DNA of 64,000 bases from an uncultured Alphaproteobacteria bacterium (GCA_902601455.1 CACKNC010000003.1:1-64000); one strand, 5' to 3'; positions 1 through 10,962 are shown, counted from the stretch's first letter. Translations and numbers: made by a program. Notes: generated by a model not told the origin, from the letters alone.

Positions 1-2
1 TA

Positions 3-773
3 AGAATAGGTACTGAAGGAGCTTACCCTCCATGGAATAATCTTAACTCAGCAGGAGAGCTAGAAGGAGCTGAAATTGATTTTGGTAACGAAGCTTGTGC
101 AAGAATGGGCGTCGATTGTGAGTGGGTAACTCAGGATTGGGATGGTATTATTCCTGCCTTACTTCAAGGAAAATATGACATCATAATTGCCGGGATGTCT
201 ATTACTGAAGAGAGAAAGGAAAAGGTAAACTTTACTAATGGTTATATGACTGATGGTGCTCGTTTTGCTGTTTTAAAAGGAAGTGGGCTTGAAGGTTTAT
301 CAGTTGCAAAATTTACAGGTGGAGTTAACAAGGTAAATCTTAACAACGCTGGTGGAAAAGAACAGGCTGCAATTGGTCAACTAATTGCTGCTATGAATGG
401 TGCTACTGTTTGTGTTCAATCATCAACTATTCATCAAAATTTTTTAGAGAAACATATGTCTGGTGCTGTAAAAGTGAAATTGTATCAGAGTGTTGATGAT
501 CACAATTTGGATTTAGCAGCTGGTAGATGTGATGCAATTCTTGCTGATGTAGGTTCTATAATTGATTTCATGGAATCTGATGGAGGTATTGATGTTGCTT
601 TCACTGGCCCAACATTTTCTGGAGGTGTTTTTGGAGATGGTGTTGGTGGTGCTGTGAGAAAAGAAGATGCTGATATTGTAGATATGTGGAATGAAGCTAT
701 TGCTGAAATGTCTGCAGATGGCACAACTGCTGAAATCACAAAAAAATGGTTTGGAAGAGATATTTCTATGTAA
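3..773 (+). CDS. ABC transporter substrate-binding protein, amino-acid type (5' truncated by window edge)
   Basis: Frame stays open to the window start (RIGTEGAYPPWNNLNSAGELEGAEIDFG...); SBP family 3 motifs such as GKYDIIIAGMSITEERKEKVNFT. Confidence 0.9.
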   Translation, partial: RIGTEGAYPPWNNLNSAGELEGAEIDFGNEACARMGVDCEWVTQDWDGIIPALLQGKYDIIIAGMSITEERKEKVNFTNGYMTDGARFAVLKGSGLEGLSVAKFTGGVNKVNLNNAGGKEQAAIGQLIAAMNGATVCVQSSTIHQNFLEKHMSGAVKVKLYQSVDDHNLDLAAGRCDAILADVGSIIDFMESDGGIDVAFTGPTFSGGVFGDGVGGAVRKEDADIVDMWNEAIAEMSADGTTAEITKKWFGRDISM

Positions 774-797
774 GAAATAATATAATATTTATAAAAT

Positions 798-822
798 AAG
801 GCGGCATATGCCGCCTTTTTTA
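798..822 (+). terminator. Rho-independent terminator
   Basis: Perfect stem AAGGCGGC-ATAT-GCCGCCTT followed by a T tract, just after the SBP stop. Confidence 0.9.
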
Positions 823-878
823 ATTTTTATTTAAAAGTTATAGTTGAGTAAATTGCTCAATACAATAATAGCTAATTT

Positions 879-1160
879 ATGAATTCACTTTTAGGATTAA
901 TAATTCAAATAATAAATCTCTATCAATTTATTTTGTTAATCTACATAATTACAACTTGGCTACTGAATTTTAATATTATCAATGCTTCCAATCGTTTTGT
1001 CTATAGTGTTATGGAAGCAATGTACCGACTTTGTGAACCTAGTCTAAATCTAGTTAGAAGATTTATTCCTAACTTTGGAACACTTGATATATCACCAATA
1101 GTTGTTTATTTGGGACTGTGGTTTATAAAAAGTTTACTGATTGAATATTGGCCGAGGTAA
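879..1160 (+). CDS. YggT family membrane protein
   Basis: 93 aa, two hydrophobic segments, [24 protein letters not shown] motif. Confidence 0.85.
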   Translation: MNSLLGLIIQIINLYQFILLIYIITTWLLNFNIINASNRFVYSVMEAMYRLCEPSLNLVRRFIPNFGTLDISPIVVYLGLWFIKSLLIEYWPR

Positions 1161-1161
1161 T

Positions 1162-2049
1162 ATGACTACTTTGATAAATGGAAAAGAGATTGCTCAGAAC
1201 TTAAGAAATGAACTAAAACAAAAAATAAATAGTTTAAAAACTAAAACTGGAAAAGTGCCTGGACTGGCTGTAGTTCAAGTGGGTGACGTTGCAGCTAGCA
1301 GTGTTTATGTAAAAGCTAAAACAAAAAGTGCAATTGAAGTTGGTATTGAAGTTTTTGATCATCATTTACCTGAAGAAACTACTGAGGCAGAATTGCTGCA
1401 GATAGTGGATTCTCTAAATAATCAAGATAATGTTAATGGAATACTTGTTCAACTCCCATTGCCAAAACATATCAATGAGCAAATTGTACTAGACTCAATT
1501 CATCCTGACAAAGACGCTGACGGGTTTCATCCCTTAAATGTAGGAAAACTTTCAATTGCCAGTCATAATGATGACAATCTTCTTATACCCTGCACCCCTT
1601 ATGGATGCTTAATTATGCTAAAAGGATTAGGGGTTGATTTGTCTGGAAAAAATGCAGTTGTGATAGGAAGATCGAATATTGTTGGTAAACCAATGGCTCA
1701 ATTATTATTAAAAGAATCATGTACTGTAACAATAGCTCATTCAAGAACTAAGGATATCGAAAATGTCTGTAAAAAAGCTGATATTATTGTTGCAGCAGTT
1801 GGTAGACCTGAAATGGTAAAGGGTAATTGGATAAAAAAAGATGCGATTATTATTGATGTAGGAATAAACCGAATTGAGGTTGAAACAAATGGTGAATTGA
1901 AAAACAAATTAGTCGGTGATGTTGATTTTAATGACGCATCTGAAATAGCTTCTGCTATAACACCTGTTCCTGGAGGTGTTGGACCTATGACAATCGCATG
2001 TCTTTTAAGAAACACGACAATCGCTTTTGAAAACAAAGAAGTTAGATAA
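1162..2049 (+). CDS. folD: Bifunctional methylenetetrahydrofolate dehydrogenase/cyclohydrolase FolD
   Basis: [59 protein letters not shown] at 1162 preferred over the upstream TTG at 1141. Confidence 0.95.
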   Translation: MTTLINGKEIAQNLRNELKQKINSLKTKTGKVPGLAVVQVGDVAASSVYVKAKTKSAIEVGIEVFDHHLPEETTEAELLQIVDSLNNQDNVNGILVQLPLPKHINEQIVLDSIHPDKDADGFHPLNVGKLSIASHNDDNLLIPCTPYGCLIMLKGLGVDLSGKNAVVIGRSNIVGKPMAQLLLKESCTVTIAHSRTKDIENVCKKADIIVAAVGRPEMVKGNWIKKDAIIIDVGINRIEVETNGELKNKLVGDVDFNDASEIASAITPVPGGVGPMTIACLLRNTTIAFENKEVR

Positions 2050-2052
2050 CTG

Positions 2053-3234
2053 TTATTTTTTTAATCTCAAAGAGGTAATTTTTATAAATCCTTCAGCATC
2101 TCTTTGATCATAATCTCCAGCTTCATCGAAAGATACTAATGATAGTTTATATCTGCTAAAAGGAGATCTTCTTCCGGTTACAATAACATTTCCTTTAAAT
2201 AATTTTAACTTAACATCTCCACAAACATTTTTTTGGGTGTGGTCAATCATCTGTTGCATTGATTCTCTTTCTGAAGAGAACCACAAACCATTGTAGATAG
2301 TTTCTGCATATTTTGGCATAATTTCATCTTTTAAATGGGCTTCTCCTTTGTCGAGAGTTATACTTTCAATTGCTCTATGAGCTTTTGATAAAATAGTGCC
2401 GCCTGGTGTTTCGTATACACCTCTTGATTTCATTCCAACAAAACGATTTTCAACTATATCTTCTCTTCCAATACCGTGCTCATATCCATATTGGTTTAAT
2501 CTACTCAACAGCTCGTGTGGTTTTAGTTTATTTTGATTTATTGCCACGGCATCACCTTTATCAAATGAAATAATAATTTCATCTGGGTCGTTTTTAGAAT
2601 TTTCAATTGATTTAGTTCTCGAATAAACATATTCAGGTGCTTCTTCCCATGGATCTTCTAACACTTTTCCTTCTGAGGATGTATGGAGTAGGTTTGCGTC
2701 AGTACTAAAGGGAGCCTCGCCTTTTTTATCTTTGGCAATGGGTATCTGGTGCTTTTCAGCGAATTCAATTAATTCATTTCTGGTATTTAATTCCCATTCC
2801 CTCCAAGGTGAAATAACTTTTATATCAGAGTTGTTTGCGTAATAGCCAAGTTCAAATCTAACTTGATCATTACCCTTACCTGTTGCACCATGAGCAACTG
2901 CATCGGCACCAACCTCTTTAGCAATTTCAATCTGTCTTTTCGCAATTAACGGTCTAGCAATGGCTGTACCCAAAAAATATGTTCCTTCATAAATTGCATT
3001 TGCTCTAAACATAGGAAAGACATAATTTTGCACAAAGTCATACTTTAAGTCTTCAATGAAAATCTCTTTTACACCTAAATTTTCTGCTTTACCTTTTACT
3101 GGAGATAACTCTTCTCCCTGCCCTAAGTCAGCTGTGAAAGTTACAACTGGGCATCTGTATTTTTCTTGAAGCCATTTTAATATCACGCTGGTATCAAGAC
3201 CACCGGAATAAGCTAAAACAATTTTTTTTGGCAT
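2053..3234 (-). CDS. argG: Argininosuccinate synthase
   Basis: [21 protein letters not shown]-terminus; [15 protein letters not shown]. Confidence 0.97.
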   Translation of the reverse strand: MPKKIVLAYSGGLDTSVILKWLQEKYRCPVVTFTADLGQGEELSPVKGKAENLGVKEIFIEDLKYDFVQNYVFPMFRANAIYEGTYFLGTAIARPLIAKRQIEIAKEVGADAVAHGATGKGNDQVRFELGYYANNSDIKVISPWREWELNTRNELIEFAEKHQIPIAKDKKGEAPFSTDANLLHTSSEGKVLEDPWEEAPEYVYSRTKSIENSKNDPDEIIISFDKGDAVAINQNKLKPHELLSRLNQYGYEHGIGREDIVENRFVGMKSRGVYETPGGTILSKAHRAIESITLDKGEAHLKDEIMPKYAETIYNGLWFSSERESMQQMIDHTQKNVCGDVKLKLFKGNVIVTGRRSPFSRYKLSLVSFDEAGDYDQRDAEGFIKITSLRLKK

Positions 3235-3235
3235 T

Positions 3236-3709
3236 TCAACAATCTTTGTTTAACTTATTAATAGCTGACGTAAATCCTTTTAGAGTATAAGTATCGTTAG
3301 TGGTTGTTCCTCTGCTTGACTCACCACTTAGAACTAATTCTAATCCTTTCTTCATTGCAAAAATAACTTTATTATCATCGTTAGTCCAAGCTGTATCTGA
3401 AGAGTCTTCTGTCGAATAAAAATCAAAAACAGTGTTATCAATTTTTACAACTATCTTTTTATCTAAGTTATATTTATATCCTGCTTCAATCTGAATAATA
3501 TTTTCATCATTACCAATAATTTTATAGACAAGAATATAATTTTCACCTCTTTTTTTTGTCTCTGGTAAATCAGAGTTTATGGGTAATGACCCTATATAAC
3601 ACCAATTATTATCTTTTGTTAGAGTCCAAGACCCTTTTTCTAAAGCATATAAGTTAAAGGTAAAAATTGTAAGAAAAATAGTTGTAAATATTAATAAGAT
3701 TTTTTTCAT
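3236..3709 (-). CDS. IalB-like (invasion-associated locus B family) secreted protein
   Basis: Signal peptide; [14 protein letters not shown]...; overall layout resembles the IalB family. Confidence 0.5.
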   Translation of the reverse strand: MKKILLIFTTIFLTIFTFNLYALEKGSWTLTKDNNWCYIGSLPINSDLPETKKRGENYILVYKIIGNDENIIQIEAGYKYNLDKKIVVKIDNTVFDFYSTEDSSDTAWTNDDNKVIFAMKKGLELVLSGESSRGTTTNDTYTLKGFTSAINKLNKDC

Positions 3710-3782
3710 GAATTTATATTTATTTTTGTTTTTATATTATTCTACTATAGTAATAAATTTTAAGATTGTTAATATAATATAT

Positions 3783-4307
3783 ATGGAAAACTCAAAAATT
3801 ATTGATCTTGTAAAAAAAATATCTAAAAACAGAGATGAGTTGGCATTTTCTGAAATATTTGATTTCATATCACCAAAAATAAACGCTTATTACATAAAAA
3901 ATAATTTAAGTAATGAACAAGCTGAAGAGTTAACTCAAGAGGTTTTAAGTACGATATGGACAAAGGCTGAGTTTTTTAATCCAGAAAAATCAAAATTTAC
4001 AACCTGGTCTTTCACAATTGCCAGAAATAAAAAAATTGATTTTCACAGGAAAAATAAAAGAAATGATGTCAATGAAGAGGATATAAGGGATTTCTTATAT
4101 GAAAATAATAAATCCGATGATTATGAAATAGAATCTACAATCAACAAAATAACAGAAGAATTAGACCAAAATCAGAAAAAACTGATTAAAATGAGCTTTT
4201 TTGAGCAAAAAAGTCATAAAAATATTGCCACAGAGCTTGAAATTCCATTAGGTACAGTTAAATCTAGAATAAGAGCTACTTTAAGTAAAATGCAGAAACA
4301 TATTTGA
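3783..4307 (+). CDS. ECF-type RNA polymerase sigma factor
   Basis: sigma2/sigma4 organisation (LTQEVLSTIWTKAEFFNPEKSKFTTWSFTIARNKKIDFHRK; IATELEIPLGTVKSRIRATLSKM); internal ATG at 3783 preferred to 3708. Confidence 0.9.
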   Translation: MENSKIIDLVKKISKNRDELAFSEIFDFISPKINAYYIKNNLSNEQAEELTQEVLSTIWTKAEFFNPEKSKFTTWSFTIARNKKIDFHRKNKRNDVNEEDIRDFLYENNKSDDYEIESTINKITEELDQNQKKLIKMSFFEQKSHKNIATELEIPLGTVKSRIRATLSKMQKHI

Positions 4308-4942
4308 TGAATACTTCAACACAAAAAAACGAACTTATATTCGGTTATGCAAGTGGTAACCTTGGAGAGGCTAAAAGCTTATTTACCTCAATGTACCTTT
4401 TTTTAAATGGTGCTGCCGCTAAAAAATCTTCCATATTCGATAATTTGCTTGCCGAAGATTTTAACAAGCTTGAAGGCATAAAGCCTAATAAACTTAAATT
4501 TTCAGACTGTATTAAAACCACTAAAGATACCGAAGTTCCTATTAGAAATAAAAATTTAGTCAGCCCACTTAGCAAAATTATAGGTGATATAGGTAATATA
4601 AACTGGAAATCTGTATATAAGGGCTTCAAGGAATTTAGTATACCTGTTTATGACAATGACTCAGTAAAGCTTATTCAAATGGATCCCGGCACATCTGTTC
4701 CTCTTCACTCTCATAACGGTAAAGAATATATTTTAGTCTTGGAAGGAAGCTTCTGTGATGAGTATGGTGAATATAATAAAGGTGATATTCAAATTAATGA
4801 TCAGAAAATTAAACATAATCCAACTGCATGTAAAAATGATGGTTGTATTTGCTTAACAATCACTGAAAATGACGTAGTGTTTTTTGGAAAGTTTGGTTCA
4901 ATTCTAAATCTTTTTACATTTATTAAATCTTTTTTTAAATAA
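4304..4942 (+). CDS. ChrR-like cupin anti-sigma factor, N-terminal zinc ligands missing
   Basis: Overlaps the sigma gene by 4 nt; N-terminal FGYASGNLGEAKSL resembles the ChrR anti-sigma domain; cupin motif VPLHSHNGKEYILVLEGSFCDEYGEYNKGD. Confidence 0.8.
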   Translation: MMNTSTQKNELIFGYASGNLGEAKSLFTSMYLFLNGAAAKKSSIFDNLLAEDFNKLEGIKPNKLKFSDCIKTTKDTEVPIRNKNLVSPLSKIIGDIGNINWKSVYKGFKEFSIPVYDNDSVKLIQMDPGTSVPLHSHNGKEYILVLEGSFCDEYGEYNKGDIQINDQKIKHNPTACKNDGCICLTITENDVVFFGKFGSILNLFTFIKSFFK

Positions 4943-4967
4943 TATTTTTTTTGCTCTATAAGAAACT

Positions 4968-5963
4968 ATGAGCAAAATTACCACATATGTAACTCGAGGA
5001 AATATATTAGAGAGTAAACATGAAGTTAACTGTTACCTAGGCTCTACAAGTGGAGATAATATATTTTCAACTGACAGTAAAAATAACTTAATTTACCCAA
5101 GATCATCAATCAAAATTTTTCAAGGTATACCCTTTTCATTATCAAAAGCTGCAGAAAAATACAGTTTAAATAAAAAACAAATTGCTTTGTCTTGTTCATC
5201 TCATTGTGGTGAAGAATTCCATGTTAAAGAATTAATGAATTGGCTGGAAAAAATTAATCTAAAAATCACCGATCTGAAGTGTGGTATTCACAATCCTTTA
5301 CATCCAATGTCATCCAACAAGTTACTTTTATCTGGAAGGTTGCCTACTCAAATTCACAACAATTGTGCAGGAAAACATTTAGCAATGCTGACAAGTTGTA
5401 TCATAAATAACTTTCCCATTAAAAACTATGTCGACTTTAACCATCCTCATCAAATAAACATAAGAAAAGTTTTCTCAGTATTTACAGAGAATATAATCTC
5501 TAAAAAAAATTATGGTATTGATGGTTGTAGCGCCCCACAATATGCTTTCACAATTAAAGACCTTAGTAACGCATTGTCCAACTTGTTGAAAAGTTACAAT
5601 GGTGCTTTTGAATATTCTAAAAATATTCAACTAATGATTAGAGCCATACTTACCAATCCTAAATTTATTGGTGGAAGTAATAATTTAGATAGCAATTTAA
5701 TAAAAATTTCTAATAAAAAAATATTTTGCAAAGGTGGTGCCGAAGGTGTTTTTTTATTTGCCCATCTAAAGAAAAATATTTTTGGAATTTTTAAGGTTAA
5801 AGATGGAAATGAGAGAGCATTACCATCTGCTATTTATGCTTTGTTTAAAGAATTTAAAATTTTAAATTCTGAAGAATTAAAAAAATTTAAATCATGGAAT
5901 AAAATTTCATTATTTAATCATGCAAAAATAAAAGTCGGTAGTATCAAGACTACAATTGAATAA
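4968..5963 (+). CDS. L-asparaginase II family protein (R. etli type)
   Basis: PRSSIKIFQGIPF, SCSSHCGEEFHV, IHNNCAGKHLAML motifs. Confidence 0.88.
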   Translation: MSKITTYVTRGNILESKHEVNCYLGSTSGDNIFSTDSKNNLIYPRSSIKIFQGIPFSLSKAAEKYSLNKKQIALSCSSHCGEEFHVKELMNWLEKINLKITDLKCGIHNPLHPMSSNKLLLSGRLPTQIHNNCAGKHLAMLTSCIINNFPIKNYVDFNHPHQINIRKVFSVFTENIISKKNYGIDGCSAPQYAFTIKDLSNALSNLLKSYNGAFEYSKNIQLMIRAILTNPKFIGGSNNLDSNLIKISNKKIFCKGGAEGVFLFAHLKKNIFGIFKVKDGNERALPSAIYALFKEFKILNSEELKKFKSWNKISLFNHAKIKVGSIKTTIE

Positions 5964-6366
5964 GAATTAAACTACAAAGTATAGATAGGGTTAGTGGAAT
6001 TCTTAATTTATAGAAAACATCCCTGTTTTTTTCTTTATAATTATATTTATCCAACATGAGTTGAATAATAAAAAAAAACATTAGATACCAAATCACTTGA
6101 TAAGAATATAAAAACATTATTATTAGAAAAACAGAAACTAAACTAGGGATAAAACCAATAAAAACATTAAAAAATGATATTTTTTTTTTTAGGTTCCAAT
6201 TAACAGCTCCAATAAAAACAAAAATAATTATTGAATAAAAAATAGCAAAATCTTTGACTATATTATAATCAAAGTATTTAAAAAAAAACTTATTTAATAA
6301 AATAAGAAAAAATGGAAAAAGACCTAAATAAGAAAAGATATGTTGTAAGTTTATTTTTTTGAACAT
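5950..6366 (-). CDS. DUF3429-like small membrane protein
   Basis: Hydrophobic, several TM segments; internal ATG (MFKKINLQHIFSYLG) preferred because the longer ORF overlaps the divergent kinase gene. Confidence 0.5.
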   Translation of the reverse strand: MFKKINLQHIFSYLGLFPFFLILLNKFFFKYFDYNIVKDFAIFYSIIIFVFIGAVNWNLKKKISFFNVFIGFIPSLVSVFLIIMFLYSYQVIWYLMFFFIIQLMLDKYNYKEKNRDVFYKLRIPLTLSILCSLILIQL

Positions 6367-6367
6367 T

Positions 6368-7240
6368 ATGAATTTAGGATACCATATAAAAGAAATTGAA
6401 AATTTATTAAATAAAGAAAAGATAATTAAATATAAGTTATTACAAATTTCATTTAATATTGCTTGTCTAAAATTTGAATTGTTAGATGGTAAACAATATA
6501 TTGTAAAATTTAGCACTGATACATCTAAAGAATTTAACGCAATAAAATCAGAAGCCAATACTCTCTTATACCTAAATAAAAGGTTTAAATTCTTCCCTCA
6601 GATAATATGTTATAATGATAGTTATCTTGTCATTGAATATTTTGAAAATGATAATCACAAGCCCAAAGAAACAAACTTGGATTTTTTAAAGTCAATTATT
6701 GCAGTTCATTCAATATCAAATGAGTTATACGGTTTTGATTTCAACACTCAAATTGGTGCGCTAGAGCAAATTAATAATTTTGAAGACAGTTGGTCAAATT
6801 TTTATTCTGAGAAAAGACTAAATCCAATTTATGAATTAGCAAACAAAAAAGAAAATATGGGAAATTTTATTAATAAAAAAATTAATCATATTTTGAAAAA
6901 TATCAAAGACTTTATACCAGATAATCCAGGAGCGGTTTTACTTCATGGTGATCTTTGGGATGGTAATATTCTTTTTAAAAATAATAAATTTGTAGGTTTT
7001 ATAGATCCTGGCTCTTTTTTTGGACATAATGAAATGGAAATAGCTTATTTAAGGTGGTTCAACCCTTCTTTTGTTGATTCTAATTTTTTAGAAAAATATA
7101 ATGAATATATTAAGATTGAAAAAAATTACATTAACTACGAAATAATTTATCAGATATATTATGCACTATGTAATGTAGCTTTGTGGGACAAATCTTACAT
7201 AAAAGAAACTGAAAGACTTTTAAAAAAATTGAAATTATAA
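6368..7240 (+). CDS. Fructosamine kinase / aminoglycoside phosphotransferase-like kinase
   Basis: LLHGDLWDGNILF catalytic loop, FIDPGSFFGHNEMEIAYL. Confidence 0.85.
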   Translation: MNLGYHIKEIENLLNKEKIIKYKLLQISFNIACLKFELLDGKQYIVKFSTDTSKEFNAIKSEANTLLYLNKRFKFFPQIICYNDSYLVIEYFENDNHKPKETNLDFLKSIIAVHSISNELYGFDFNTQIGALEQINNFEDSWSNFYSEKRLNPIYELANKKENMGNFINKKINHILKNIKDFIPDNPGAVLLHGDLWDGNILFKNNKFVGFIDPGSFFGHNEMEIAYLRWFNPSFVDSNFLEKYNEYIKIEKNYINYEIIYQIYYALCNVALWDKSYIKETERLLKKLKL

Positions 7241-7242
7241 AT

Positions 7243-8295
7243 TTAGACACATGGGTTTGGGTTAGATAAATGAACTTCTTCAATTTCTTTGAGCATATCT
7301 GCTGTTAAGGTTATATCAATACTATCTATATTTTCTTTTAATTGATCCATTGAGGTTGCTCCTATGATGTTGCTTGTTACAAATGGACGGTCATTAACGA
7401 ATGCGTTTGCAAAAGTTGAAGGAGGAATTTCAAATTTATTTGCAATATTAACATATCTTTCTATTGCTTTTTCTCCTCTTTCGGTATGGTGTCTTGAAAA
7501 ACGCCTTGGCCAAATAGTGTATCGAGAGTTTTTTGGGTTAATACCACCTATGTATTTTCCACTCAGCCTTCCTCCGGCTAAAGGTGAATAGGCTAATAGG
7601 CCAAAATTTTCTGAAATTGATATTTCCGAATGACCAATATCAAAAACTCTATTAACCAAACTATAAACATTTTGAATAGACATCATCCTTGGCAAGTTTT
7701 TTTCTTTTGCTACTTGCAAAAATTTCATCATTCCCCAAGGTGTTTCATTAGATAATCCAGCATAACGAATTTTGCCAACTTTAACTAACTCATTTAAATT
7801 ATAGAGAACCTCTTCAATAGAAGTCCAAGAATTATCACTTGGATCATATTCAAAGTCAAGTTGACCAAACTTCGGTACTTTTCTTTCAGGCCAGTGAAGT
7901 TGATATAAATCTATATAATCTGTCTTAAGTCTTTTGAGGCTAGCATCAATAGCAGAATTTATGTTAATCTTATCAAAGCCTAAACTTTTTGCACCGCCTC
8001 TTATCCAGTCCAAATCATCAGATTTTGAAGCAATTTTTGAAGCCAAAATAATTTTTTCTCTGTTTTTTTTTTCCTTGAACCAATTACCAATTATTTCTTC
8101 TGTCTTACCATAAGTTTCTTTTCTTGGCATAACAGCATAAAGTTCAGCTGTGTCAAAAAAATTAACCCCTCGTTCAAAGGCATAATCCATTTGCTCAAAA
8201 CCATCCTGCTGAGAATTTTGCTCACCAAATGTCATAGTTCCTAAACAAATTACACTAACATTTAAATCTGTAGTTCCTAATTTTCTGTATCTCAT
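7243..8295 (-). CDS. Aldo/keto reductase (Tas-like)
   Basis: MRYRKLGTTDLNVSVICLGTMTFGEQN, FFDTAELYAV, DYIDLYQLHWPER. Confidence 0.93.
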   Translation of the reverse strand: MRYRKLGTTDLNVSVICLGTMTFGEQNSQQDGFEQMDYAFERGVNFFDTAELYAVMPRKETYGKTEEIIGNWFKEKKNREKIILASKIASKSDDLDWIRGGAKSLGFDKININSAIDASLKRLKTDYIDLYQLHWPERKVPKFGQLDFEYDPSDNSWTSIEEVLYNLNELVKVGKIRYAGLSNETPWGMMKFLQVAKEKNLPRMMSIQNVYSLVNRVFDIGHSEISISENFGLLAYSPLAGGRLSGKYIGGINPKNSRYTIWPRRFSRHHTERGEKAIERYVNIANKFEIPPSTFANAFVNDRPFVTSNIIGATSMDQLKENIDSIDITLTADMLKEIEEVHLSNPNPCV

Positions 8296-8366
8296 AAATA
8301 TTTAATAGAAATGCCTTGAATTTGTCTGATTTATAGCGATATTAGTAATAATTAAAAGGAGAATTT

Positions 8367-9119
8367 ATGGCTTTAGATTTTAATCAACGATCATTAACTA
8401 AAACAGCAGATCAAGCAGCTATAGATGAGGGCTTGAGAGCATATATGCTTAAAGTGTATAATTATATGACTACTGCTTTGTTAGTAACTGGTGGTGTTGC
8501 TTACTTTTTTGGTAAAGCATCTATGATAACTAATGAGCAAGGTGGGATTGAAAGCTATACACCTTTGGGAATGACTCTTTTTTCTTCACCTTTAGCTTTT
8601 GTTATAATGTTTGCACCGCTAATTATGATTTTTTTTGGATTTAGAAATATTGCGACTATGAGTCTTAGTAAGGCACAATCAATTTTTTGGACTTTCTCAT
8701 TCTTAATGGGGCTTTCGATGGCTTCGATATTCATCGTATATACAGACGCCTCTATAGCAAGAGTTTTTTTTATAAGCGCTGCAACATTTGGAGCTACAAG
8801 TATTTATGGATATACAACTAAAAGAGATCTTACTGGTTTAGGCAGCTTTCTTTTTATGGGCTTAATTGGTCTTATTATAGCAATGATAGTTAATTGGTTT
8901 TTGCAGAGTCCACAATTATATTACTTGATTTCTGCTGCGGGAGTTCTGATTTTTGTTGGACTTACAGCATATGATACTCAAAAAATTAAAAATATTTACA
9001 ATTCTTTCGACTCAAGTGAACAGAGTGGTAAAAAAGCTGTTATGGGAGCATTAACGCTTTACCTAGATTTTATTAATTTGTTCATAATGCTTTTAAGATT
9101 ATTTGGTCAAAGAAGATAA
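8367..9119 (+). CDS. Bax inhibitor-1/YccA family membrane protein
   Basis: Seven-TM pattern, C-terminal GALTLYLDFINLFIMLLRLFGQRR. Confidence 0.93.
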   Translation: MALDFNQRSLTKTADQAAIDEGLRAYMLKVYNYMTTALLVTGGVAYFFGKASMITNEQGGIESYTPLGMTLFSSPLAFVIMFAPLIMIFFGFRNIATMSLSKAQSIFWTFSFLMGLSMASIFIVYTDASIARVFFISAATFGATSIYGYTTKRDLTGLGSFLFMGLIGLIIAMIVNWFLQSPQLYYLISAAGVLIFVGLTAYDTQKIKNIYNSFDSSEQSGKKAVMGALTLYLDFINLFIMLLRLFGQRR

Positions 9120-9145
9120 TAATAGTTTTATTTAATTTAATTACG

Positions 9146-9174
9146 ACCCAGTCTTTGATAGACTGGGTTTTTTT
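9146..9174 (+). terminator. Rho-independent terminator
   Basis: ACCCAGTC-TTTGATA-GACTGGGT followed by T7. Confidence 0.88.
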
Positions 9175-10962
9175 ATGCAAAATTTTAAAGAACAAATAAA
9201 TTCAGTTTTAAATTTATTCAATACCGGTGGAAAAAAAGAAGCGCTTAATAAATTAAACTATTTGCTATCTACAAATAAGGAAAATAAAAATTTATTATTT
9301 TTGCAGGCAAAAATTTACATAAGCTTAGATCAAATTGATAAGGCAAATATCAGCTTAAAGAATATCTTAAAAATTGATTTGAATAATTATGAAGCATTGA
9401 GTTTAATTTATTTAAATTACCTTAAAAATAATGAAATTGATTTAGCAAAAAAATATGTTGATAAATTGCTAGATATAAAAGATGACAATTATGTACATTT
9501 AAGAGACAAGGCTTACATTGAATACCTAAATAAAAACTATTTAGTTTCAGAAAAATATATTAGAAAAGCAATAAGCTATAACTCAGAGGAGGTTTTTGGA
9601 TTAAATATTTTTGGTTTATTATATTTAGAAAATAAGGAAACACTTAATGCAATCAAGCTATTTAAAAAAGCAATTTTAATTAACCCAAATTATACTGATA
9701 GTTACAATAATCTAGGTAAATGCTATATTGACTTGGAGAAACTAACTTTAGCCTACTTTAATTTCAAAAAAGCCTATAAAATTAATCCTAACTCTGATTT
9801 ACCCTTGGTAAATATTGCTAATATTTTATCATTAAAAGATAAAAATGATTTAGCCTTAAGGTTTTATGAGAAGGCAAAGCAAATCAACCCCCAAAATCAA
9901 CAAGTAGATGAAAATATAATTATATGTAATGTTAGATTAAAAAACTTTGAGTGGGTTGAAAAGAGATTTTTAAGTCAAGAAAAATTAGGTAATACAAGTA
10001 ATGAATTAAAATTGAGTTACTCTTATTTGCTTTTAAATAAAAAAAAGTTCGTCTCAGCATTTAATTATTTTGACGCAAGATTAAATACCAGAGAATTTCC
10101 TGAAAAAAATAAGTATCATTTCAATCTAACCAAAAATATAAATTTTAACAAAAATTTACAAACTGATAACAAGATACTTATTGTCAAAGAGCAGGGTGTT
10201 GGGGATGAAATACTATTTAGCAGTATTTATCAAGATTTGATTAAAAATAACTTTTCTAATGTAAAGATTGAGTGTGATGAAAGATTAATAAATATTTTTA
10301 AAAGATCATTTGATCGCATTGAATTTTTTCCTTATGGTCATTATTCTTCATCCCAAAATATTAATCAATTTGATAATATTTTATATGCTGGCAGTTTGGC
10401 AAAATTTTTTAGGCGAAGTGAAAGAAATTTTATTACCAAACCATTTATTAAAACCTCAGACGATTTAGATAGAAAATTTAATCAAACATTTAGCAACTTT
10501 AAAAACATAAAAAAAATTGGTGTATCGTGGAAAAGTGTTTTCAATATATTTGGTGGATTGAAATCTTTAAAGTTAAATGATTTTAAAAAAATATATTCAG
10601 ATAAAAGATTATTTTTTAATCTTCAATATGGAGACACTTATATAGAGGTTAAGAAATTTAAAGACAGCGGAAAAGATATTTTTAATTTTGATAATATAGA
10701 TTTGTTTAATGATTTTGATAGCCTTATTAGTATTTTGAAAAAATTAGATGTTTTTGTTACGGTAAGCAATTCAACTGCACATTTTGCTGGTGCGCTTGGA
10801 GTTCCCACCATATTAATCTGTCCAAAAAAATCATCTACTTATTATTATTGGGATTATGAAAATGGAAAAACACCCTGGTACAAAAGTATATCAATTATTA
10901 AATACAAATATTCACTTAATTATACAATGAAACTTGTAGATGAGTTAATAGATAAAATATAA
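9175..10962 (+). CDS. TPR protein with C-terminal GT9-like glycosyltransferase domain (paralogue 1)
   Basis: TPR repeats then LIVKEQGVGDEILFSSIYQDL and VFVTVSNSTAHFAGALGVPTILI. Confidence 0.85.
   Translation: MQNFKEQINSVLNLFNTGGKKEALNKLNYLLSTNKENKNLLFLQAKIYISLDQIDKANISLKNILKIDLNNYEALSLIYLNYLKNNEIDLAKKYVDKLLDIKDDNYVHLRDKAYIEYLNKNYLVSEKYIRKAISYNSEEVFGLNIFGLLYLENKETLNAIKLFKKAILINPNYTDSYNNLGKCYIDLEKLTLAYFNFKKAYKINPNSDLPLVNIANILSLKDKNDLALRFYEKAKQINPQNQQVDENIIICNVRLKNFEWVEKRFLSQEKLGNTSNELKLSYSYLLLNKKKFVSAFNYFDARLNTREFPEKNKYHFNLTKNINFNKNLQTDNKILIVKEQGVGDEILFSSIYQDLIKNNFSNVKIECDERLINIFKRSFDRIEFFPYGHYSSSQNINQFDNILYAGSLAKFFRRSERNFITKPFIKTSDDLDRKFNQTFSNFKNIKKIGVSWKSVFNIFGGLKSLKLNDFKKIYSDKRLFFNLQYGDTYIEVKKFKDSGKDIFNFDNIDLFNDFDSLISILKKLDVFVTVSNSTAHFAGALGVPTILICPKKSSTYYYWDYENGKTPWYKSISIIKYKYSLNYTMKLVDELIDKI

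Noticed and set aside
500-739. 79-aa minus-strand ORF inside the SBP gene
   Set aside because: Antisense shadow ORF within a well-supported CDS
5950-6558. Full 202-aa version of the minus-strand membrane ORF
   Set aside because: The first 64 codons overlap antisense with the kinase gene; the ATG at 6366 is more plausible
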